Positions 41,997 through 49,371 of a DNA stretch of 49,371 nt are shown here, in pieces. The notes beneath the pieces are model-generated. The model ran no database searches, was not told where the DNA came from, and worked only from the letters and a program-made list of their open reading frames with translations. Position 1 is the stretch's first letter. Each line of letters starts with the position of its first letter. The translations under genes and the position numbers were made by a program. The stretch is from a virus: IMG/VR virus record IMGVR_UViG_3300031784_000051, positions 1 through 49,371 of that record; one strand, given 5' to 3'.

Positions 41997-42551
41997 ATGG
42001 TTAATGTTAAATTACATGGTGTTTTTGAGGATTTCATAAAAACAGAATGGAACTTAAATGTTTCTTCTGTATTAGAAGTTTTTGAAGCTATAGAGGCAAA
42101 TAGTAGTAAATTAATATCAACTTTAGGAACTTTTAATGAATATTTAAGTTATTTTATTATTTATGTAGATGATAAAATTATGCCTCCAGAATATTTGAAT
42201 TCTCCAATTTTAAAGAAAAATTCTAAAGTTGAGGTTGTTCCTTTTATATTTGGTTCCGCTGAATTAGCTATTGGTATAGCTTTAATGTTAATTGGTACTG
42301 GAATTCAAATGTTAATAACAAAATTATTAACACCAAAATCTCCTACAGATGTCAAAACAACTTCTAGATTATTTAGTAATTACGAAAACGTTACGATGAG
42401 AAATGTTGCGGTTCCAATAGGATATGGAAGATGTAAAGTTGGATCTATTGTTGTATCTAATAATATATCGTTTTCAATCTATACGGCTTCAAGTTTAAAT
42501 TCTCAATTATTAGAGTATTATAAAGATTATGTTATTGTAGGAGAAAATTAA
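41997..42551 (+). CDS. Lambda I-type tail assembly protein
   Basis: 184 residues, 4 bp after the JAB gene. The N-terminal ~80 residues fit the ubiquitin-like fold of lambda gpI (MVNVKLHGVFEDFI, VLEVFEAIEANSSKL, FIIYVDDKIM, KVEVVPFIFGS). Next comes a glycine-rich hydrophobic helix LAIGIALMLIGTGIQMLITKLL (about residues 90-113), then VTMRNVAVPIGYGRCKVGSIVVS, a conserved ending of this family. gpI acts in assembly of the tail tip with K and J and is probably absent from the finished tail. The order L, K, I, J is conserved. Start in context AAATAAGTCTATGG. Confidence 0.82.
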   Translation: MVNVKLHGVFEDFIKTEWNLNVSSVLEVFEAIEANSSKLISTLGTFNEYLSYFIIYVDDKIMPPEYLNSPILKKNSKVEVVPFIFGSAELAIGIALMLIGTGIQMLITKLLTPKSPTDVKTTSRLFSNYENVTMRNVAVPIGYGRCKVGSIVVSNNISFSIYTASSLNSQLLEYYKDYVIVGEN

Positions 42552-42558
42552 TATATTT

Positions 42559-45500
42559 ATGAAAATAATACCTTCGCCTTCAATACAAGCTGCTTTTGGT
42601 TTATCTTTTACTAATGCAAATCAAAATTTAGAAACTGAATCTTTTTATGATGTTTTAGATTTAGTGTCAGAAGGGCCAATTGAGGGTTTGGTTGATTCAA
42701 ATGGTCAAACAGTAAATTATATTAACACTAACTCTTCTGATGTTCAAACATTAAGCTATGGTATTTATTACAATGATGTGCCAATAAGAGAAAAAAATAC
42801 AGATTTATATAATTTTTCTGGTTCTAAAATCTCTTTTACTACTGGCGATCAATCTAAAAATTCTATATCTACAAGCACAGCTATTTATGATTATAAAATT
42901 AAACTTTATGATATTTCATTGGGCGCGATTCTTTTGGCATCTAGAAATAATTTTAAATTATCTTCGGTTCCTGTAAAAGCTTGCCCGAATATAAGTTATG
43001 ATTTTTTTACAGATAAAAACGCTAACACGAATCAAAAGACATATATAGCTTTTAAAAACTATTCTCGTCCGTTTTCGCATTATGTAAAAAATAAATATGC
43101 AACTTCTTTAAATTTAAATATTGGTGTTGAAAGTTTATACAATCTTTCAGAAAATGGATCTGTTTTATGTTCTGATCTGCGTCTTATTGTAAACGTTTCC
43201 AATTTAACGCAAAAAGAAAATTTTTATCTTTATGTGCAAGGTTCTTTTGTTGCTAAAGGAGGAGCAATTGTTTTACCTTTTGAAATAGTTTTTGAGGAGA
43301 TAGATAAAAAAATTAATTTATTTCCAGAAATTGTTGTAAATGTTTATAGTTTATCTGAAAAAATAACTTATACTAGCAATCAAAATAGAAATGTTTATGT
43401 TGATTCGGTTGTAGAAAAAATAGATTATCCATTTTCTTATCCATATTCCGCTTTATGTAGAAGCGTTGTAAGTTCAAAACATTTTAATAATATACCTACT
43501 AGGACATATGACTGCAAACTTTTGAAAATAAAAGTTCCAGAAAACTATGATGGTGAGGCAAGGGAATATGATGGAGATTGGTCAGGTAATTTTAGCAGAA
43601 CTTTAAAATGGACTAATAATCCAGCATGGATTTTTTATGATCTTTGTATTAATAGTCGCTATGGAATGGCGAAAGGTAAATTAAATGAAACTGATTTGAA
43701 TAAATGGCAGTTATTATCAATATCTAAATATTGTGATGAACTGGTTAAAACAAATGCTGGTACAAAATATGATCCTGATTATTTTTATTTTGAAAATTCT
43801 TTGAGTTATGGAGATTCTGGATTTAATACAATAACTTTTTCTACAGGATTGACAGAAGCTCAACTACAAGAAAAATATCCAATAGGATATACTTTATATA
43901 TTTATGATTTAAAGAATACTTCAGGCGAGTATATTAATGAAAATTTTAAAAAAGTTATTTTAACAGCTAGAGTTTCATCTAATATTGCTACTTTATTTTT
44001 ATGTAATGATTTTGGACCAAGAAAAATTTTAGAATCAGATGTTAGTGGGGTTTTATTTTCAACTTTACAGAAAATAATCGCTAATACTCCAACATTTAAT
44101 GTCGAAAATATAATTAAAAACATAATAGCATCATTTTTTATAAATGCGGCTTCAGGTATAAATCCAAATAATTCGGATACATTGCCGATATCTATTAATC
44201 ACACGTCCAAACGTATTTTTGAAAAATCTTTAAATGTTAAAAGTGGATATTGTGTTGCAAAGCATAGTGATTATCAAGATTTTCTAGAACCTCGTTTTTC
44301 TTGTAATTTAATTTTAAATAGTGAAAATGAGGGTTTAAAAGCTTTAACTGATTTAGCATCTATTTTTAGAGGGATGTTTTATTTTAAAAATGGAATGCTT
44401 AATTTAACAAGCGATGTTAAGCAAAATAGTGTTTATATATTTACGAATTCAAACATTAAGGATGGTTTATTTACATATTCATCTGGAGATTTAAATAATT
44501 TATTTAGTGTTGCAAAGGTTAAATATTCTGATAAAAATGATAATTTTAAAGATAAAATTATATATGTCGAAGACGCTCAATTAATAAGACAAATAGGTCT
44601 TGTAGAAAAAGAAATTTTAGGTTTTGGAGTTACTTCTAAGTATGAAGCTCAAAGAATAGGTAAATGGTATTTAGCGACTGGTAAACTAGAATCAGAAATA
44701 GTAAATTTTATATCAGGATTTGAAGCGTCTATTTTACAAATCGGAAATATTATTCGCATATCGGATTCATTAAAAACATCATCGGTTATATATGGAAAAT
44801 TGACAAGACTAGATGTTGTTAATAAATCTATATATATAGATAGAGAGGTTTCTGAAGACTGTTTGGGTAAATTAATAAGAATATTTTCTTTAATAAATAA
44901 TAATCCTATAGAATTGATGTTTTCTGTTTATGAAGTTGATAACAAAAATTTAAAGCTAAAGATATTGCCTTTTACTTATATGAACTGGAATATTGTTCAA
45001 AAGATATCTTCGGGAGATGATGGAAAAACTTTGATGTCTTCGTCTGCTTCAAATCCTGATGGATGGGATAAAAAGGCTTACACAAATAAAAGTTATATAG
45101 ATAATTGTCAAATAATTTTTCAAAGTCCTTTTGCTATAAATGATCGCCTTGTGGTAGGAATATCTGAAATTAATAACATATCAGTTAATCAGAATGATAT
45201 TGATTATGGTTTTTATATTGTAGGAAATGGCACTACGGCTTCATTATCTGTAATTTTAGACGGTGTTATTCAGCCAGCTTTAGCTTCTCCATATGATACA
45301 GTAACATCAAATGATGTTTTGAAAATAACTTATGATGGAAAAGAGGTTAATTTTCTTAAAAATGATATTGTTGTTTGTAATTCTATATCTAGAACTAAAG
45401 GCAAATCTTTATATGGGGTCGTTGCTTTATATGAAAACTTTAGTAAAGTTTCTAATCTTAGTTTTTCAAAATTTCCAGATTACGAATATGGTCAATACGC

Positions 45501-46125
45501 TGCATTAAGATCAGATGCTAATTTTGTAGTCTATTTAGAAGAAGATTACTCAAGTCATGATTTATATAGAATAATAAATATAAATGAAGTTTCTTCTAAT
45601 GAATACGCTATAACAGCTATGAAATATGATGAAGAAAAATTTAATATTGTTGAAAATAATGAATATGTTAATAATCAACAGGATAAACAAAAACAAATTG
45701 TTTTTTCTACAGATAATTTTATCAGTCAGCTGTTCACAAATACTGAAGTAAGTTTAGCGATTAATAATGGTAGCGGCCAAACAAGAGCAATTAGTTTTGC
45801 TCAGGCTGTAAATACTCAATATGATTACAGTTTTACAATTGAAAAAGAAGTTTTAAACGATCAGTTTAGTAACTCTATTTATGATGAAGTTTACATTGAT
45901 TTCAAATTTTTATTTGCGATTTTGAATAATAGACAGAATTACGATACTTTTGGATTAATGTGTGTAATTAATAGAAACGGTAAAACAATGAAATTTAATA
46001 TACTGAAAGAAGATGCATTTGTTGTTAAAGTGTTTCTTGGAGAAACATCAATTGGTTCTTATACAGCTAAAACAGATATTGATTTTTATGCTTTTGACAG
46101 AAATTATAAAATAATAAACGTGTAA
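42559..46125 (+). CDS. Lambda J-type tail tip attachment protein
   Basis: 1188 residues, about lambda gpJ length (1132). The N-terminal FYDVLDLVSEGPIEGLVD (residue ~30 on) followed by YGIYYNDVPIREK is the J-family signature. The phage-tail protein domain then continues through SALCRSVVSSKHFNNIPTRTYDCKL and WTNNPAWIFYDLCINSRYGM, and a baseplate-hub-like region at about 590-760 (LKALTDLASIFRGMFYFKNG, LVEKEILGFGVTSKYEAQRIGKW). From ~830 to 970 there is a beta-sandwich insert; the C-terminus is beta-rich. J trimers form the tip hub and contact the receptor. Follows the I-like gene by 7 bp and precedes a fibre gene by 8 bp. Confidence 0.9.
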   Translation: MKIIPSPSIQAAFGLSFTNANQNLETESFYDVLDLVSEGPIEGLVDSNGQTVNYINTNSSDVQTLSYGIYYNDVPIREKNTDLYNFSGSKISFTTGDQSKNSISTSTAIYDYKIKLYDISLGAILLASRNNFKLSSVPVKACPNISYDFFTDKNANTNQKTYIAFKNYSRPFSHYVKNKYATSLNLNIGVESLYNLSENGSVLCSDLRLIVNVSNLTQKENFYLYVQGSFVAKGGAIVLPFEIVFEEIDKKINLFPEIVVNVYSLSEKITYTSNQNRNVYVDSVVEKIDYPFSYPYSALCRSVVSSKHFNNIPTRTYDCKLLKIKVPENYDGEAREYDGDWSGNFSRTLKWTNNPAWIFYDLCINSRYGMAKGKLNETDLNKWQLLSISKYCDELVKTNAGTKYDPDYFYFENSLSYGDSGFNTITFSTGLTEAQLQEKYPIGYTLYIYDLKNTSGEYINENFKKVILTARVSSNIATLFLCNDFGPRKILESDVSGVLFSTLQKIIANTPTFNVENIIKNIIASFFINAASGINPNNSDTLPISINHTSKRIFEKSLNVKSGYCVAKHSDYQDFLEPRFSCNLILNSENEGLKALTDLASIFRGMFYFKNGMLNLTSDVKQNSVYIFTNSNIKDGLFTYSSGDLNNLFSVAKVKYSDKNDNFKDKIIYVEDAQLIRQIGLVEKEILGFGVTSKYEAQRIGKWYLATGKLESEIVNFISGFEASILQIGNIIRISDSLKTSSVIYGKLTRLDVVNKSIYIDREVSEDCLGKLIRIFSLINNNPIELMFSVYEVDNKNLKLKILPFTYMNWNIVQKISSGDDGKTLMSSSASNPDGWDKKAYTNKSYIDNCQIIFQSPFAINDRLVVGISEINNISVNQNDIDYGFYIVGNGTTASLSVILDGVIQPALASPYDTVTSNDVLKITYDGKEVNFLKNDIVVCNSISRTKGKSLYGVVALYENFSKVSNLSFSKFPDYEYGQYAALRSDANFVVYLEEDYSSHDLYRIININEVSSNEYAITAMKYDEEKFNIVENNEYVNNQQDKQKQIVFSTDNFISQLFTNTEVSLAINNGSGQTRAISFAQAVNTQYDYSFTIEKEVLNDQFSNSIYDEVYIDFKFLFAILNNRQNYDTFGLMCVINRNGKTMKFNILKEDAFVVKVFLGETSIGSYTAKTDIDFYAFDRNYKIINV

Positions 46126-46133
46126 AATAATTT

Positions 46134-49100
46134 ATGCCTTTATTAACAAATAGTTCTGTATCTTATGCTGATCCTTTTATTGTTAGTAATGTAAAATTTA
46201 ATTTTACTAGTTCTTTGTCTGTTGCTGATTATAGTCAGTCAGCTTCGTTATTTGGTCTTGATCAATCAATTTCATTTGTCAGTGGAGCTTTAAGGGAAAA
46301 TGAGATTAATTTATCTTGGGAAGTTATCAGACCAATAACTAAAAATATTTTGTCTAATCGGATAATTGAAGAAGGGTTTTCTGGTTTTTCTGTTGCTTTT
46401 TACGATAAAAATAGAAATTTTTTGTTTAATGGCCCGAATTCTTTCTCTTCTACTTCATATAATATATCTGTAGAAGATTTATATAATAGTTTTGAGAACA
46501 TAACTGGTTTAGAAAATATAAGCGCTTTAAATAGTTTTTTTATTGATATAGTTTCGACAGATAATAAAGGTTTGAAAAGCACTGGTGTTGCTTTAGTAGA
46601 TTTTAGTAATGTAGATGTTTCTATTACAGATATATCTATTAATAATAATGTAAATTTAACGTTAGATTATTCTAATTTTGATGCGATTAATTATGTTGAT
46701 GTATATGTAACTACAGGAAGTTATTTTAATTTTGCTAGCGGTCAATTTTTATATAATCAAAGCTATTTTTATCCTAATATTTCAAACATTGAAATACCTG
46801 ATTTAAATACATTAGATCAACAAAATGTTTCTACTGATAATTCATTGCGAGTTCCATATTTTGTTCATGTTGTTCCTTATAATTATTTAAATAGTGGAGA
46901 AGCCGTGGTTTCTTCGGGAATAAAACCATTATCTTATGATTCTAACTCGTTTCCATTAAAAATCACTAATCTAACGGGTTACGCTTTTTATGATTTTAAT
47001 AATAGTGATAAAGATTTAAACTTACAAGCTTTTATGTCTTGGGACGCTATTCAATCGTCTCAAGATAGTTCATTTCATATTTTTATTGAGCAAAGCGGAA
47101 AAAATAATACTAAATATGATTATTATGTACAAAATTTCTTTGTTGAAAATATAAATTCTATTGCTGGTGGAACAGGAACGGGCGCGTACTCTATAACAGG
47201 AAATGTTTTTAAAAATTATGGATCTTCTGGTATTCAGTGGGTAGATCATACAATTTATGTAGATAATTTTGGATCGTATCCTACAGGTTTATATTCAAGT
47301 GGTTACAATGATTTAAAATATATTTCAGAAATAAGAATACCTTCCGGTTATTTGGAAAGTTCTGAAATTTTTTTAAATTATGGATATACTGGAGGCAATA
47401 GTTTTCAGTTCTTACCTTCAGGAGGTCAATATAGCGGAAATGTATATACTGGTTTTTATTCAGACTCAAGATATACAAATACATCTTTAAATTATAATTC
47501 AGGATTTTTAGATCTAAATTCTAGTTTTACTGGTATTTGTTTAGCAAGAAGAATTACTGGATTTGCTGATTTTGTTCATAGTTTATATAATCCATCTTTT
47601 GTTTTTCCAATTACAGAAGATTCTGATTATTTTGTAAAAGTAAGAGCTATAAATTCTGACGAAACTGTTTCGGAGTTTTCTGATCCTATTTGTATATCTT
47701 CTGATTATATAAACAATATTGTAAATTTATCTCCATTAAGCGGCAAAAAAGTTATTGACGGTTCAGGAGTTGCTAATTATATACCAAAATTTTCAGATTT
47801 AGACACTTTAACTACAGGAACGCTATATTATAGCGGTTCTAATAATTTAGTATTTACAGAACTTCCAACAACTACAACTTCTGAAAATTTATATAAGTTA
47901 GTAATTGAAAATAATATTGTTAAAAAACAATTGGATACTGGTAATGGTACTGCTTTGATTGATGAATTTACTCAAGCAAGTCATGGATTCGTTGTTGGTG
48001 ATATTGTTAGATTCGATGGAACTACATGGTATAAAGCGCAAGCTGATAGTGCCGAACACGCTGAAGTTCAAGGTGTAGTAAGAACTATTGTTGATTCAAA
48101 TACTTTTAAATTGGTATATGATGGATTGATTGAAGGATTAAGTGGTTTAACACCGGGGCAGGTTTATTTCTTGTCAGCAACTACAGCGGGTGCGGCAACA
48201 ACAACGGAGCCAAGTAATTTTGGAGAAGTTTCTAAACCTGTCTATTTTGCATTAACAACAACTTCCGCAAATGTTTTAACATTTCGTGGCGTTATTATTG
48301 AACCTCAAAGCGGAACTTCAGGAACAAGTGGAACCAGCGGTGATCCAGTTATTTCTTCTACTTTAGCTTATTATAATAATTCAACTCAAAGCATATCATC
48401 TTCTTCAAATACAAAAGTAACTTGGTCTACAGCAGATACTGCAAATACTCAAGGATCGATTGGTTTAACCTTTAATGGAACTGATAGATTTACAAATACT
48501 TCTGGAGATACAATTGTTATCACTGTTGATGGATATATAGGGTGGGCAAGCGGTGGAACTTCTGGTACGTCTAGATCTGTATTTATAGTAAAAAATAGTA
48601 ATGTTTCTTCTTCTCAAGGAAGGTATTCGTATAGTAGTATACCTGCAAACAATGATTATCCAGTAACTCATTTTTCTTCAGTTTTGGTTTTAGCTAATAA
48701 TGATTATATAGAGATATATGCTTGGCATAACGATTCAAGTTCTCAGAATATAAATGCGCAAAGTAATTATCCAGCAAGCAGAATAATAATAGCTAGAAAT
48801 GAAGGCGTGGCTGGAATTAGTGGATCTTCTGGAATAAATGGAACATCTGGAACTAGTGGTTCATCTGGTATTAGTGGAAACGCTGGATCTTCAGGAACTA
48901 GTGGATCTTCTGGTACAAGTGGAGGATCTGGCTCTAACGGTTCTTCTGGATCCAGTGGAAGTTCTGGTTCTAGTGGTTCTTCTGGATCTAGCGGTTCAAG
49001 TGGATCATCGGGTTTAAGCGGTTCAAGCGGTTCTTCTGGATCAAGTGGAAGTTCTGGTTCTAGCGGCTCTTCTGGTTCTAGCGGCTCTTCTGGTTCTAGC

Positions 49101-49371
49101 GGCTCTTCTGGATCTAGCGGTTTAAGTGGATCATCTGGTTTAAACGGTTCCAGTGGCTCTTCTGGATCAAGTGGAAGTTCTGGTTCTAGTGGTTCTTCTG
49201 GATCTAGCGGTTCAAGTGGATCATCGGGTTTAAGCGGTTCCAGCGGCTCTTCTGGATCAAGTGGAAGTTCTGGTTCTAGTGGTTCTTCTGGATCTAGCGG
49301 TTCAAGTGGATCATCGGGTTTAAGCGGTTCCAGCGGCTCTTCTGGATCAAGTGGAAGTTCTGGTTCTAGTG
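46134..49371 (+). CDS. Tail-tip fibre with C1q-like and collagen-like regions (3' end cut by window)
   Basis: The frame is open from the ATG at 46134 to the window end (1079 codons seen, no stop). Residues 1-560 are beta-rich, probably fibronectin-like (SDYFVKVRAINSDETVSEFSD near 500). Residues ~612-722 form a module typical of phage fibres (HGFVVGDIVRFDG, EVQGVVRTIVDSNTFKLV, LTPGQVYFLS). A GTSGTSGTSG linker leads to a C1q/TNF-like domain at ~737-893 (FTNTSGDTIVITVDG, HFSSVLVLANNDYIEIY). From residue 894 there are 62 uninterrupted Gly-X-Y triplets, almost all GSS, GTS or GLS, with no proline. Immediately follows J, so it is likely the central tip fibre. The missing end may hold a binding or chaperone domain. 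Confidence 0.85.
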   Translation, partial: MPLLTNSSVSYADPFIVSNVKFNFTSSLSVADYSQSASLFGLDQSISFVSGALRENEINLSWEVIRPITKNILSNRIIEEGFSGFSVAFYDKNRNFLFNGPNSFSSTSYNISVEDLYNSFENITGLENISALNSFFIDIVSTDNKGLKSTGVALVDFSNVDVSITDISINNNVNLTLDYSNFDAINYVDVYVTTGSYFNFASGQFLYNQSYFYPNISNIEIPDLNTLDQQNVSTDNSLRVPYFVHVVPYNYLNSGEAVVSSGIKPLSYDSNSFPLKITNLTGYAFYDFNNSDKDLNLQAFMSWDAIQSSQDSSFHIFIEQSGKNNTKYDYYVQNFFVENINSIAGGTGTGAYSITGNVFKNYGSSGIQWVDHTIYVDNFGSYPTGLYSSGYNDLKYISEIRIPSGYLESSEIFLNYGYTGGNSFQFLPSGGQYSGNVYTGFYSDSRYTNTSLNYNSGFLDLNSSFTGICLARRITGFADFVHSLYNPSFVFPITEDSDYFVKVRAINSDETVSEFSDPICISSDYINNIVNLSPLSGKKVIDGSGVANYIPKFSDLDTLTTGTLYYSGSNNLVFTELPTTTTSENLYKLVIENNIVKKQLDTGNGTALIDEFTQASHGFVVGDIVRFDGTTWYKAQADSAEHAEVQGVVRTIVDSNTFKLVYDGLIEGLSGLTPGQVYFLSATTAGAATTTEPSNFGEVSKPVYFALTTTSANVLTFRGVIIEPQSGTSGTSGTSGDPVISSTLAYYNNSTQSISSSSNTKVTWSTADTANTQGSIGLTFNGTDRFTNTSGDTIVITVDGYIGWASGGTSGTSRSVFIVKNSNVSSSQGRYSYSSIPANNDYPVTHFSSVLVLANNDYIEIYAWHNDSSSQNINAQSNYPASRIIIARNEGVAGISGSSGINGTSGTSGSSGISGNAGSSGTSGSSGTSGGSGSNGSSGSSGSSGSSGSSGSSGSSGSSGLSGSSGSSGSSGSSGSSGSSGSSGSSGSSGSSGSSGLSGSSGLNGSSGSSGSSGSSGSSGSSGSSGSSGSSGLSGSSGSSGSSGSSGSSGSSGSSGSSGSSGLSGSSGSSGSSGSSGSS
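48813..49371 (+). repeat. Collagen-like Gly-Ser-Ser coding repeat, continues past window
   Basis: 186 codons in Gly-X-Y order. Inside it are three steps of a 90-bp unit at 49111, 49201 and 49291; the last two are identical over the 81 bp visible, and the first differs at a few positions. Three 18-bp units (GGTTCTAGCGGCTCTTCT) are identical at 49056-49109. Such fresh tandem copies suggest length change by slippage or recombination. Confidence 0.92.

Noticed and set aside
1-49371. Alternative genetic code with TAG reassigned
   Set aside because: No gene ends in TAG, but no gene is interrupted by an in-frame TAG either; the standard code gives complete products, so TAG is simply avoided as a stop.
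1-49371. Integration signs or insertion sequences
   Set aside because: No integrase, transposase, terminal inverted repeats or attachment-like repeats were seen; whether the phage is temperate cannot be told from this window.

Overview
The window is a stretch of an AT-rich tailed-phage genome (Caudoviricetes, phage or prophage contig). It holds 29 protein genes packed almost end to end, the two outermost cut by the window edges, and no tRNA, rRNA, CRISPR array or insertion sequence that I can see. The tail-tip gene order downstream of a very long tape measure gene (M-like, L, K-like, I, J) is that of lambda-type siphoviruses. Most start codons sit in A/T-rich leaders such as ..ATAATATATGG with no Shine-Dalgarno sequence. 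That would fit a host that initiates translation largely without Shine-Dalgarno pairing, such as Bacteroidota, but this host assignment is only an inference.

Left block (1-14692, + strand), fibres and accessories: the 3' part of a huge fibre made of about 83 copies of a 17-residue beta-roll repeat with a C-terminal S74 self-cleaving chaperone; a 2522-residue fibre with 15 copies of a RAPIFYDS-type repeat; a kelch-like protein; a helical protein; and a tail fibre assembly chaperone-like protein. Middle block (14713-18747), carbohydrate and sulfate chemistry: an FkbM methyltransferase (+), then on the - strand a GT-B and a GT-A glycosyltransferase, a small unknown protein and a PAPS-type sulfotransferase, and divergent from the last, 10 bp away, an APS-kinase-like gene. 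Together these could make PAPS and use it to sulfate a phage- or host-derived glycan or protein.

Right block (18757-49371), virion assembly: one + strand connector-like gene, a bidirectional terminator, four - strand neck/tail genes ending in a two-domain tail tube protein, then a + strand run of two tail assembly chaperones, a 2621-residue tape measure protein, two further small proteins resembling the tube protein with a fibre-like gene between them, and the tail-tip genes M-L-K-I-J. The M-like protein carries a LamG-like domain and a duplicated M domain. The L-like protein keeps an Fe-S-type cysteine set and has a carbohydrate-binding-like insert. The K-like protein is only a JAB domain. 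The window ends inside a fibre gene with a C1q-like domain followed by proline-free collagen-like Gly-X-Y repeats.

Two observations stand out. The sulfation/glycan cassette is wedged between fibre and neck genes. The tape measure protein carries two internal segments, each bounded by GFIPNF motifs, and each with an E...D...E-x-K arrangement like PD-(D/E)XK nucleases. All function calls rest on reading the sequence by eye; no search or structure prediction was run.
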